From contig CANTUZ010000010.1 of the NCBI GenBank assembly GCA_947846985.1, positions 23,669,095 through 23,733,094 of the forward strand: a stretch of DNA of 64,000 bases, given 5' to 3'. Within the stretch, counting starts at the first letter, position 1. Every line of letters begins with the position of its first letter. Positions 15,001 to 28,100 of the stretch are shown here, piece after piece. This stretch comes from Fratercula arctica (Eukaryota > Chordata > Aves > Charadriiformes > Alcidae). The translations under genes were made by a program, and so were the position numbers. A model generated the notes under the pieces. It was not told where the DNA came from. It was given only the letters and a program-made list of their open reading frames with translations, and did not search any database.

Positions 15001-18000
15001 AACGAACAAGAGAAAAAAGGAAAACCAACAGCAGAATGGCCTCTATTTTGCTGATTATTCAAGCAGTTTCTTCTCTATTTGTCTATCATGGAAACTCAGT
15101 TATTGTACTGAAGGAATAATAGTTAGAACATGATCTGTTTTTATGAATAATTGTCTGCAACTTGTTATAGCCTACCCTATGTTAGCAGAGGTTAAGCAAT
15201 ATAGCTACACTTGCATTCCTATGTCAGTAAGCCCTGCTGGCACAGAAGTTGTTTCCGATGGTGAAAATGCATATTTGTGTGCATAGCTTGTGTTGGCTCG
15301 TTTAGGGTTGGGGTTTGTTTGTTTTGTTGTTGTTGTTCTGGAAGGAATATTTATGTCTATGCTAAACTTTTAGCTGTTATAAAATGGCTATAAAAATCAA
15401 ATGTGTAATTCACATAAAACAGTAGCAAAAAGGGTAGGACAGTCCTCATCAAAGCTGTGTGTTCCACGTGGCAGTAAATAGATGAGACATGATTTATTCA
15501 GAATGGTTTAGATATGCTTGATCCTGCTTTTTAGGCAGGAGGTATAGATTAGACGGCCTCTCAAAATCCCTTCCTGACCTGGGTTTTGCTAGTCATTTAA
15601 CCTGTAAGTGAGAATTGTTTGAGGTTGCTTATGCTTTGCCTGTGACTTCATTCTTCCAAGGCTTTAAATGTTTCCTTTGCTCAGATTGGGTCATCATGTC
15701 CGCTCCCCAAGAGGAACCAGTGATTCTTGCTAGTTTTGCTCCACAATTTAAAATGGTCTTCTCCCTTGGATAGATTTGTCTTGCGGATTTGTCAGTTTTG
15801 TCATCTTTGATTTCACTACTATATCATTTTTTATATTAAGCTTGCAGTCTTCCTTGCTGTCCTTATCTTTGCTTTTTGAGCAGAAGCTGGGATGCTCTCT
15901 CCTTTTCTTTGTTAGCAGACTTCTTGTTGCGTTTTTTTTCTTGCTCAAAATATATTTATTATAGAACCTGAGAGTACCTTTTGTCTGTTGTATTGATAAT
16001 ATCTTTTGATACAAGTAAGTGTGAATCCACCAACCTTGGATTTGTGTATCTAGAGATAAACTTTTTGAATGGATCTCTCTTTAAGACTCAAAGGAGAGTA
16101 TTCAGAGTCTAATTTAAGCGCCTAACTCAAAATGACTTTACAGGAGGCCTGATGGGAAAAGACCCTTTGATGCTCTGAGTCACATTCTAGATAAGTGTCT
16201 CACCTTGGCTACATAGGGGACTACCCCCTTGAAAATTAGGGCAGTTTAACTTCTTAATTTTAGTATTTACATTGTGTGCTAAGTTAGCTACTGTGAATTC
16301 ACCTGCCCTTAAAGTATCATTGAAAAATTATTTTCTACTTTTTAGTTATTTGCTACTATTTCTTTTCCATGTCTCTTTTTCCTTATAGAAAATTCAGCAT
16401 TTTAGAAAGATGCACGATGCATGGTCTTGTAGATAAGATTATTGCTTTTTAGATAATTTTTTCACCACCAGGTTTTAGTACTTTCACTTTATTCTCAAAA
16501 TGTCTAAGCTGTGTGCTGTGAATGTCTGACTGTGGGTTATGATATGCCAGATAATTGGCCACCTGTCTTCTGCTGATTACTACTAACACAGTACAGCTGA
16601 TGAATCAGTTAATGAGTTCGGTGCAGAGTCAGCCTGTTACCTTAGTTCACTGTGTAAAACTGTTAAAGTCAAGCTGGAGCGGGCTGACTTGTACTGGACT
16701 TGCACTGGAGCAGATGAGGAGGGCTCGTGTTTTCTTCCTGCTTGGAAGAAATGTTTTCTCAGGAGAGGTAATTTCAGTAATGCTTGTCAAAGTATTTTTC
16801 TTGAGCTGGTTTAGTTTAGTTTGAAAGGAACAGCCGTAGTTTGTAATGGAGAGCATGGAGGGTAATTATAGTGGTCCTACTGCTGCTCCTAGTACCCGTA
16901 CTACTCTACTAGTACCAGTGAGACCTAGTAACTAATTGTATGTGTGTCCTAGTCTATTGGAAAAGTAAAGTATTTTTAAGAGTAAGATGTACTGATAGAA
17001 TAATAAGCAGAATGCCTTTGCTCCTTTCTGGTCAACTCAGTCTGTAGCATTTCTAATCTAACCTTCACACCCAGCACCGAATCCTTGTAAAAAGGAATAC
17101 AGTCCAGGCTGCAGGCTTGCAGCTCCTTGAAGAATGTGCAGGTGTTTCACCCGCTACTGAAGTCTTTTTTGAGTCTTACACCTTGTAGATGTTGTTTAGG
17201 GGTTATCTGTTTTCTAGTATTGGGTAATGAAAGACTTGGATGAAGTGCCTCTATACATAAAGTGCAGTTAAAACCACAAGAAATATCTCTCCTTTCATTG
17301 CTCAGAGTAATTTCAAGTGTTAAAGTGCCTCAATTTGGACCTTCTGTGGTATCTACTACTACTGTAGTAGCAGCAATGATATTTCAGTTGACTATGTTGC
17401 ACTAATTAAAAACTAATTAATTAAAAATAGTAATTTTGTTTTAGTGACTTGATGAAAGCTTTAAACCTGTTCTGGTTGCCAAAAGTGGAAATGAGATGGC
17501 TTTTCTGCCAAAATCTTGTTTATCTGCTAACTATAGAGAAAGGGACACTCCACTTTTCCATCATTGTTCATTTTACAGTCTGCTGCTCTCACATTTGTGG
17601 ATGGGATTATAGCACTGTAAAACAGAGGCTCCGTCTATAAAATAGAGTAAAAGTCACTGGTGATAGAGAAATAATCCTGACAGTAAAAGACTGACTCTGT
17701 CTGGGAGAAGTGAATGCTCCCTAATGAATATAATTTTGCTGCAGTCAAAAAATCATGAATGTGGATGTTTGAAAACTGTATTTTCATTCCATATTTATGT
17801 AATCCTTCCATTTGACAGGTCTGCTCAGTACTGGGGGAAATGTTGTCTGCTTTGCTGTGTGCATGCACTTTCAAAGCCCTCTCCCTTCCTATCTGGTCCC
17901 AGCTGTTTTGGACTGGAGGGCGGCTCTAGGCAGAGGGTGAGAAAGCGTTTACTGACATCAGGGCTTAAGTTTTCCTTTGATATGTTGCCTGGAGGCGAGT

Positions 18001-19010
18001 GGAGAGGGAAAGCTGAGGGCCAGATTGGTTTACATTCTGGCTTCCAGTGGTGTTTTAGAAGCTGGTTAGGGAGGTGAAGAGACATAACATTGAATATCCG
18101 AAACAGAATTAATTAGGCTCTTGGCAACAGGGTTTGGAAGATGGGGGAACCAAGGCTGCTGGAGTCATGGATCAGGAAGTGATGTCAGTGAAGCAGTGAG
18201 GTGCTTGCAGATAAAACAAGCCTGGCATTTTGTATAGAGTGTAATCTAGCTCAGAGCAAAGCAGAAACACGAGGCTCCCATAGCCTGATAATAAATCTTC
18301 GTCTGCACTTAAAAACATAGAAAGTGGAGTTAGTTGGTAGAAAGGTTGTGGCTAAATGTATTTGTATGAAGCTTTTGGTGCCTTCAGTTAAGCTCCTCAT
18401 GGGCTCAGTGTAGTCAGCACTGTACAAACATAAGAATTCCCAGTTACTTCTGTAAAGAACTTGAAATATAAAGACAGATCTCATACAAAAGGTGGTGGTG
18501 AAGGGAATGAAAGAACAAATACTAACTGAAATTAGACTCTTGTAAATACCTGAATACTGAACGTTACCAAAAAAGTCAATACTAAGGTTTCTGGATAATC
18601 TTTCCATTGCTGTCTTGTGCATATACACTGTAATAGTTCTTCTCTGTGTAATCACCTGACATTCACAGGATGTTGCTGCCATATTCTAACAGAAATACGT
18701 GAAAAATACTCAGTTACCTTAAGTCCTGCTAAGTGGCTTCAGTTTTGTCAGCAGTTTGAGTCACTGATGTCTGCTAGTCTAATGTGGCTCTCCTTTGTTC
18801 CCATGCCCTACGGGGCTGAAAACAAACCTAAAATTGGCAGTCAATTCTTCAGAAAATTTCTGTGCTGGCTTTTACTGTCTATCAGAATTGGTCCTTAAAC
18901 TTGGTGAGATAAGAGAGGAAGTGGAAGGGGCTCCCTGCTCCGATCTCTTTAGCCTCTTATGAATTTTGTTCTCTGAATGGCTAATTGCATTTTGTTTCTT
19001 GTCTTGGTAG
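1..19010. other. Gene-free AT-rich DNA, probably ZSWIM8 intron 1
   Basis: I see no exon of a known gene on either strand. Open frames are all short (longest about 143 codons, minus strand near 18251-18682) and match nothing I recognise. The stretch is AT-rich with homopolymer runs (T19 at 8523-8541, a G run near 4060-4070, an A/T block near 12570-12620), a polypyrimidine tract near 2208-2275, and one CR1-like tail near 15500. No CpG-island-like block stands out, so neither the ZSWIM8 promoter nor its GC-rich first coding exon seems to be here. Calling it intron 1 is inference from the phase of exon 2; part of it could be intergenic only if exon 1 is hidden or lost in assembly. Confidence 0.6.
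15500..15600 (+). repeat. CR1-like 3' end remnant, sense orientation
   Basis: The stretch has the order typical of the avian/reptilian CR1 3' end: a 'gatcctgct' word, an 'aggcaggagg' word, a purine-rich 'agattagac' (usual form ggactagat), a 'cctctcaaaatcccttcc' block (usual form gacctc...ggtcccttcc) and 'gacctg'. It is diverged and only about 100 bp long, so it is an old 5'-truncated copy. Edges are approximate. Confidence 0.6.
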
Positions 19011-19164
19011 ATGGGCTGGTGATCCCATTGGTGGAACTGTCTGCAAAACAGGTTGCATTTCACATTCCATTCGAGGTGGTGGAGAAAGTTTATCCTCCAG
19101 TGCCTGAGCAACTGCAGCTTCGGATCGCCTTCTGGAGTTTCCCAGAAAATGAGGAAGATATCAG
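19011..19164 (+). CDS. ZSWIM8: ZSWIM8 exon 2 (first coding exon visible)
   Basis: Residues 1-52 in window numbering, from DGLVIPLVELSAKQ to PENEEDI plus two bases of an Arg codon. The acceptor is 'gtcttggtag' and the donor is 'gtaatg'. Entry is one base into a codon, so the missing exon 1 must end with one base of Asp. The block is near-identical to recalled mammalian ZSWIM8, where it precedes the SWIM domain. An ATG at 18977 is in frame but lies upstream of the acceptor, in the intron. Confidence 0.96.
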
Positions 19165-22100
19165 GTAATGAATAAGATTTCTCTTTCATTGATGCTTAAA
19201 GAAAAGTTCTGTTCCCTGGAGGAGAATCGTTGTCCATTTGATGTCCTATATATTTGCTGCATCTGCTGTTCTCGTGCATTTTGTAATACATGGATGGGTT
19301 ACTGTGGGATATCCTATGATACGGGGTTTTATTTCGGGATGAGCTGCCCTGCATATGACCCAGGAAAAGCATGTGCACGTGCAGGTTCTGTGTGTAGATG
19401 ATGGCAGAATAAATGCACCCTTTGATTTGTCTGACAGTAGCTGGTTTGTAGAGTTTTGTCCTTACATTAGTCTTACGCGGTATTCTTTCTGGTTTCAATC
19501 TGTTCCTTGAGTCAGGGCTTCAACTGGGCTCAGAAATTGCTGGGGAGGGCTAGGTCAGTATGCTGTGCAAGCCTTTTGATGGTGTAGGTAGGAGAATCGG
19601 AATTTGCTGAGTACATCAGTGATCAGAGTGGATACAGTTAGAGAGATGACTGTATTTCTTATGTTTCCACACAAATTGTGTGAGTACACAGTCAAAAACT
19701 CTGTGCTTTTAGATCTTTTAAGAAAGTATTTTTGCTGAAGTTTTTACACTATAGAAGGCTTACCCATGTAACTGTGTATTCAGAATTTTGTTGCAAAGTA
19801 GTGATATTACACTCTTTTAGAAAGAATCATCCTGAAAGTTCTTAGATGCATTCATCTAATGTCCTGGTATCAGATGGGGAAGGTAATGTCAGAAGTGCTG
19901 ATGTAATTAGTAAGATCACCTGTGGGCAAATAGGGCAAGCCAGCTGATCGTACATGTTCGTTATTCTGATGAGTGCAGATATAAAAAAAACTGATATGAG
20001 CATGCGGGTAACTCCTCTAGTAGTACAAGGAGTTTTTACAGTGGCATGCTAACATTGGACCTGGAATTGATATTTTACTGTATAGAAAAGCTTAGGTTTA
20101 GGTATGAATGAATTTCTAGGAATTTCAACTTAAAGCTCTGAAATAGAAATGCCAGTGGCTATACACAAACCCAGTTAGGAAGAGGCTAATGATTTTTATG
20201 GTTGAAATGTAATGGAGAAGTGGCAGCAAAAAACCTGGACTTCATCTTAAAGATGAAGATAGTAGGGATTTTTCAAAAACCGTGTCAACAAAGAATGCAA
20301 GAGGCTAAAAATGTGAAGTTTCTCAAAAACAGACCGATCTTCACATGTTATGTGTATCTCTTACAGATTGTACTCGTGTTTGGCGAATGGCAGTGCAGAT
20401 GAGTTCCAGCGAGGGGAGCAGCTCTTCCGGGTGCGGGCTGTCAAAGACCCTCTCCAGATAGGTAAGAACATTGCAGCTCCACATCTCTAGATATTTCAGA
20501 TTCCTAAAACCATATCTGCTGTGGTATGACTGTTTCTGGCATCCTAGACTAACCTCTCTGCCACGTGTATTCTTTGTGTATTCTAAATACTACGTTTATT
20601 TCAGCCTCACTCAGGTCAGCTGTGAAACTGAAAGAAGTACCAGAAATGTTCTGAAAATTAGGCCTTTGATCTGTCTCAGTGTTTTGGAAAAAAACCTGTA
20701 GGATGCCTTTGTCTCCATTTCCTCATTGATAGAGAGAACTTGGTTTTCTAGAACATTCTGATCAAATGAATGCCTTGCCTAAAGTGCATGTATGGCAAAG
20801 AGGAAGTTTGCAAGATTTAATTATTCTTGTAGCAAAAGAATTGTATTAATAATACAGTTACTCGTGTAGTATATTGGTAGAAGGAAGTCCCTGTTGCTGG
20901 ATGGCTTTATCATTTCTCCTCACTTATCTTGTTCTTTTTTGGTTTTTGGTTATAGAAACTTATCTTATCTTAAACAGCTGGACTCGGGATTTTTCATTAA
21001 ATCCTTTGAAGTAAAGAAGAATATTGAGTTGGCTTTTCCAGTGACAGCTGTTAGACAGGAAGGCATTATGTGAAATAAAGACACTAGTATATCAAGGTGG
21101 GCCATGTCAATCCAGTGCAGGTGTGTTGTTTTTTCTGCAAGTGTAAGGTTCAGAAATAGACTATTAATTGGTATGTGGGAACTGAACCTGGCTGTAATAA
21201 GAAATATGATAATATAAAAAGCTGTATTATGTTAAGGAGGAAAGTTCCTGTATTTTCCTGTGGTGAGGGATAGAGTCTTCTGTGGGCCTGTTCAGTTGCT
21301 AGTACCAGTAATACTTAACTCTCAGTGATCAGTAGATGAATAAATTTAGGTAAAGGGGCCTCAAAAAGGGAATAAAAGGGACCCATTCTGTAAAAGTCTG
21401 GGGAGAATTAAAGAGAAGGATATAGTCATTGAGATACGCAAATTGTAAGAGACTGATGAACGGTTATCTGAATGTAGGGTAAAGCATTTGAGAGGATTTT
21501 ACCTAGTCCGTTGTCTACTGTAATAACAGTATCAGGAATTCTTGGGAATAGAAGTGAAGTGAGGTATATTGAGTTGTTAGTGAGACCAGATAGTAATTTT
21601 GGAACATCAACAAAATTGAGCTAAATGGGATTAAACTGACTTTTGAGTGCATTCATAAGGTCCTGATGTCAGAAATGAAATGCCGAGAGAGACCTCTAAG
21701 GCACCTGCTGAACTTCAGGAAGGCAAGTGTTTGAGAGATAAAATGAGTCAAAGTGCAACTGTCTGAAATTCAGTAATTTCTGGGACTTTCACAATGTAAG
21801 AGAGCAGAATATTTAATATACAGTCAAAACTGGTTTCAGTAAGTTAAAAAGGCGAGGAGGTGTAAAGCAATGTAAATGAACAAAGGCTAGGAATATTAGT
21901 GTGAAACCTGTGCTGGGGGGAGGAGGAGAGGAGTAGGGAAAAAGAGGAGTCAGTGAATGATATAGGGGAGGAACTTCTTAAGTACACATACAGCAACTGG
22001 GCTTCTTGACAAAGGATTATGTGTGTGGAAGGGAAGGAAGTAACTTTGTTAAACTGTAACGTTGTTTCCTCCTTAGCAGAGGAACTTTATCTAATGGAGG

Positions 22101-25100
22101 GACTACTGTGTTTTTTGTTCTCCCATGAGTGGTAGCCCAGCAACTGCTACTGGTGGGTTGGATATAATTACGGTTGGCTACTCCAAAAGATTTTAAGGTG
22201 CGTGGTTGCAGTTTTGAGTTTCATATACTATCAAATGGGAAAAGAAATGCAGGAAATGAAGCAGCCCTTGAGAGGGGATTTGGTTTGGAGGGGGGTTGGG
22301 CAGTGCGTTGCGATATTCTCATCCATAGGACAAAGCTTGAAATGTGGCTTTGTGCTCTTTTTGTCCCATTTCCCTTAGCAGTATAAGCTTATTATTTTTT
22401 TAAATATAAGTGAGTAATCTTAGTGGTCTTGTTCACATGCAAATCCATATCCATAATTTCTGAACAATAGTACCTCTTCACCACACTCCAAACCCACACT
22501 TTTTTACAGTGTTCTACTGTATATGCACAAAGAACTGACTTTTGTAGACCTTCTTCTCACATTCCTTTGTAGCAGTCATATACTCCTGCCATCGAAGACT
22601 TTATTGCAGTTCTCAAATAGGTGTATAGTGGTTGCTGATCTCGGGGACTTTTTTCCTATCATAGTCTTAATTTCTTTTTAACAAATGAGGAAGGCAGCAG
22701 CAGGTTCAATCTGAATTCTAGCTTTGACTCTCCTTGAATAGCGTCTCTAAGTCTCCACTTTTTAGAGATTCTAGTATCTTGGTTTAAAACAAACAAATGC
22801 CCAAAATCGCATTGCATTACTTCCTGTCTAAGAGCTTTTGTTCAGCTCTCATTTTCCCATTTCTGTTAGTCCTGGGAAAGCCAGAGAAAAGATTCTTAAA
22901 TTCTATGCAAAGATTCTTAAATTCTATGCAAATTCTATGTTTGCTGTCATCGTTATAGGGGCATCAGAACTACCAAATATCAATTAAGAAAGCTTGAAAG
23001 CTGTATTTTAACAAATATTCTTAGTAGGGTGTTGTTAAGTCATGGGTCACTTAAATCTTTTCATTCCAGTTCCTTACTGAGTAGCTTGGGGTATTTCAAA
23101 TTTGTGCATTTCCATCTGAAATCATGAGGACTAATAGGACCTCAGAAAAATGAATAAACAGACCTGAAATTTCACAATAAATTCACATTCTTGCAATCTC
23201 CATGAGGTGACCAGATCACTCAGGTATGCAATAGATGTGACTCTTGTCTTCATGTTTAAGCAGGGAGGTAAGAGCTGTGGTCTGCAGGAGGAGATAATAG
23301 CTGCACTTTGACTGTAAACATGTACAATTTGATGACCACTTCTTTAAACAGTAGTGTTGGGCTAAGCACTCCAGAATGGTCCCCCTCATAGTCACCTTTT
23401 CAGTCCCTGCAGGCTCAGACTTTTGGAAGCTGCACAGTGAACTGAATTATGTTTTTTTTCCTGGTAAAAGTAACCATTAATTTAATCCAGAATTTTTTCC
23501 TGGTACGGTTTCCTGTGCAATGCCACAAACGGTTCTTCAGTATAGCAAGACTGGTGGTGCAAAAGAATTGGGCTGCTTGAATTAGCAGCATCAGTGGCAG
23601 ATGTTCGTCAAACAACAGTTTGAGTTGAAGCTTGTGATATGTCATGCTGAAGCCCTTAAATTTTCCTTGTCTCTTTTTATAACTGTTCTTCCCTCTTTGC
23701 ATTTAATCAGTTAACTGTCTTCATATACAAATAAAAATTTCATCGTAGGAGCTTGATAAGAGTGTATAGCTGTCACCCATTCTTCTCTAACACCTTTCAA
23801 GTACTTCTTTTTCTCAGTGAAACAGGATTGCTGCAGTTCCAATTTGTGGAATGCTTAATTTGCTTTTGTGAAAATTAGGGCATTTTGGCATTAGTCTGAG
23901 ATGCTTCTGGTGTAACAGAAGGACTAGCTGAACTGTTTGGGTTGTATTATCCAAGTATGGAACATAAATTAGAACTATAGCTAGTAATAAGCAGTGCAGT
24001 AATTTTGTGGTGAATGCCTTCTATTGTTTTGATTCTGTTCCAATTGCTAAAATGGCTGAAGAATTTGGGTGGCATTATGTGTACTAATCAAAATAATCAC
24101 CCACATCAGGAAGAGGATTTGAATTCTGGGGAACAGGGAAATAGAAAGGTTAAGCAAGGTAAAAGCAAGTTTGTATTGGCACAGGGATTATATTTTGAGG
24201 AAGAAATACTGCACATTGTTTTAAATGGTAATTAGTAGGTCACATGCACTTCTGAACACTATCATCATTATAATCTCACAATATCATAATAAAAACTTAG
24301 TAGTGTGGATTTATAATGTACTTCCTTGTGCTGATGATGGAGAAACTATTTCAATCATCTGTCCCAAGCTATATTTTTTCCACTTAAGGTAGATTGTTGG
24401 ACTGAAATTTGGTTATGGCTTTGATACCCTTGGTGCATTCTATGCTTCATTAAAACTGAATTTGAGAATAGCAAGAAGGCACTGAGGCTGATACTCATTG
24501 CTGTAGAGGATGATTAACTGGTGATAGGGACCTTCAAGACAAGTAGAAGATTCATGCTCCTGATGGCCTTTTCCTGCTTGTAATATGTGTGCCTCTGGAT
24601 AACCATTATCTGTAGAGGAAGCTGCATTATGACTACAACTGGTATGCATTGTACATGAGTTTACACAAAGCCAAGCCTCATTAAAGCTCTTTGTCATCCT
24701 GCTTGAGATGAGATTCATAATTTATTTGTTTCATCACAGATTTATTGGGCTGTATTCATTCAAGTGTTATTGCTGAAATTTCCCTTTTCCATTGGTTTTA
24801 GTCTAAGCAAGAGGGGTGTTTTGTTTTCTGAGTACGTGGTTTATAAAAATGGAATATTCGCAAAATTGCAAGGAGGTACATAATTTATGAGAAACGGGTA
24901 GCTTCTGAAGCCACAAAGTGAAAGTAAGTGTTCAGGTGTAAGTGATGCCTTCTTCAGCTCACTGTAAAATTGTGAAAGTTGACTTACTTGGAAATAATTC
25001 TGAAGAAATCACCTAGCCTGTACTGCACTGTGGCCGGAGTTAATTAAACATAGAAATCATGCCCAAAATATGTATTGTCTAGCTTTGACCCTCTGATCAA

Positions 25101-28100
25101 AAAACCACACTTTTCAGTGATGGCTTTATCCATTTCTGCTTTTCTTTTTTAAAAATTAATAGAAATAAATATATAAATAAACTAATGTGTTAAAAGCTGG
25201 TATTTTTGAACCTCTTATATTCTGCCGTAGCTGATTGGGAAGAAATAAGTGCTGGAGACTCTAGATCCATGTCCATCCCTATATGTATGTTGTTGCTAGA
25301 CATGTCGTTTCACTGTTTAAATGGCACATATCTAAATTTCCATTCTAACCGAATCTGTCTCCCAAGCACCAGAAGAGTAACTTTGGACTTCTGAATTTTA
25401 ACAGGTTTCCATCTGAGTGCCACTGTGGTTCCCCCACAGATGGTGCCACCCAAAGGTGCGTACAACGTGGCAGTGATGTTTGATCGATGCAGGATCACGT
25501 CGTGCAGCTGTACCTGTGGAGCTGGGGCCAAGTGGTGTGCTCACGTCGTGGCGCTCTGCCTCTTCCGGATACACAATGTAGGGCTTTAAATACAGTTCTG
25601 CTCTCCCCTGGGCATTTTCTCCAGGTCTCTCCTCATTACAGTTTTATGCAACATGCACTCTCTTTAGGGAAATTGTTCTTGGCACTCCTCTTGGTTACAG
25701 ATTGTGCAAATGTGTGTTCACAGTTGCAGTCTGCCGACTGAATTGTCTGAGGCTCTAAACTGCAGAATGTCCTTTGATAATGTGCAAATTGCTACAGGTA
25801 GATACAGAGTCCTTTTTGGCCCCTTCCTGTTTCTCGTTTAAATGCTGGAATTACTCATTTTTTCTTCAGTTCAGCAAGGAGTGAAAGGTCACAGATAGTC
25901 TTTTATTAAAAGTCTTTGTAAATATGGGATTTGAATGCTCTTTCTTTCGGTTGTTTGATCATTCAGAGTGCAGAAGGAAAGTAATTTTGATCACTGTTGG
26001 CCTTTATGTTCACCAGTTTTTAACACATACAAGTGTCATTTTGACTTGTAGATTTCAATCAGTTAAGTTTATGGTTTTGTTTGGCTGCTTGTATTCTGTG
26101 TGGCCTTGTGTAGATTGAAAAGTAGGTGTTTCTTATCCCAAGGAACTCCAGGTGAAAATGCGTAGTATCAACATGAAATATGCAAGTTGAGGGTTCAGTC
26201 TTGCATACAGATTAATTTCCTTGCTCTTTGGGAAGCTAAGAAATACATTTTAAGGAAGGATTAAGCTTGGATGATTGAGAGGAACAGAAGATTTTCTGCT
26301 GTCACAGAACATTTTATAGCTAACATGCTCATGATCAACTCCAGATTCTTAAACAAGTGCTAATAACCCGCTGAAGCTTGTTAATATTTCACAATGGACA
26401 ATTGTAATAGGCTTAAATTGACACTCTTGTGAAATCATTGGAAAATTGGTATATTTTCTGGACTTAGGACCAGAGAGTTGGCAAAAAAATGAGTTCTGCC
26501 TTGAATTATTAGTTCTAGTTTTAAAAGGTGGGTATGGAGAGTGAGAATAGGAAACAAATTTTCATTTATATTATTTACACTCAGAAAATTTGGACCCTGT
26601 GTAAGATAAAAATAATCCTTTTCCCTGCAATCCTTTCTTCTACCTGAAAAATGGTAATGAAAGGATTTTCATGTTTGCATATACTGACTGCTGACACTAG
26701 CAAGTTACAAGCCAAGGTATATTGCTCTATGTCAGCAAATCAATATCAGAAGCATCTTTATTATCAAACTGCTCTTGCCTGTTTCCAGGTTAAATTTTAG
26801 GTAGGTGCCATTTGGGCATTTTTTTATTCTATAGAGTGAAAAAGATTAAGAAACTAGTGGTGGATTGTGTTGGATTTGATTTTTTTTTTTTTTTTTTTTT
26901 TTATCATCTAAGTTGTTCTAAGATACGGAAAGAGACCGATTTTAAGATTGAAGAAAAAAACCTCTAATGAGATAAATGAGGTAGTTGTGATTCTGTGAAG
27001 CATTCCCCCACAGAGCTGGTTGGTTTGCCAGAAGCTTAAAGAATAATGTCCTATTTTAGAGGTTTGTTTGTGAAATCCCTGCCAGTATTTGTGCAATTGC
27101 TAGCAACAACAGATCTTAAGCACAGCTGTTAAAGCACTTTCCTTGAAAAGAAACTCTTAAAAACAATTTTTATAAAGCCTAGACAGCTTATTTGCATCCT
27201 ATCTGCAACACACCACGTAATTACAGAAAAAACCCAACTGTCCATCAAAACCAAGCATGGTATGCATGAGCATAGCTGCTGTTCATGGCACTTAATCTGT
27301 TCAGTGGACACAGCTTCATTAACTCTGGCCTGTTAATGGCAGTTTATATCTCCTTTTCTTTCTTTAGGCATCTGCGGTATGCTTACGAGCACCTGTTTCT
27401 GAGTCCTTGTCTCGGCTACAAAGAGACCAATTGCAAAAATTTGCTCAGTACCTAATCAGTGAACTTCCACAACAGGTAAACGGGGACAATCAATAGTACT
27501 GATTTTTTCTTAAATTCAGTTATTTTTATTCTGGGTCAATTTATATGATGTCTTTTGTTGCGAGATAACCAGTTATGCTGTCCGATTGTGAGTTGCTTGG
27601 AAGGCTTTCAGTTGTTGCCCTTTTCATGTTTGTCATTCTATTATTTGACAATTATCTATTGCCAAGTAAAAGATTAGAAGTGTCTTAAAAGGAGAAAGAA
27701 GAGTGATGGCTATTCATATTAGCATGAATATGCACTTAGCTTGTGGAAGATCAAACACAATAAAATAAATGCATGGTGGTGAAAAACTTAGGTCAGAACA
27801 AACCAGGTTGCTTCTTTTTTGTGTGTTTGGTTACTTAAGTGGAGAACGCTACCCAGGAGATGTTGTATATGCCTTAGGTGACCACTTTCTAATGCACCCA
27901 ATTTGGTGACCTTTTGACTTTCCCCAGTGTAGCTTCTTGGTGATTCTTGAGAATCATTTGGGTTATGGAAAGTAATAAACATGAAATTTTGTTAGTCAAA
28001 GGCAAAATCTGCTCTCTTATTCCTTTAATATCTATGTTGTTCAAGGTCAGGTCATTTATATAATGTGCCTAAAATGCTTGCACAAAATACACAAGAATAC

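Noticed and set aside
17724..18077. 117-codon plus-strand open frame
   Set aside because: No similarity to a known family and overlaps a minus-strand frame of similar quality; likely chance.
18251..18682. 143-codon minus-strand open frame, longest in the first 19 kb
   Set aside because: No recognisable domain, no promoter or poly(A) context, AT-rich intron-like surroundings; the length is plausible by chance.
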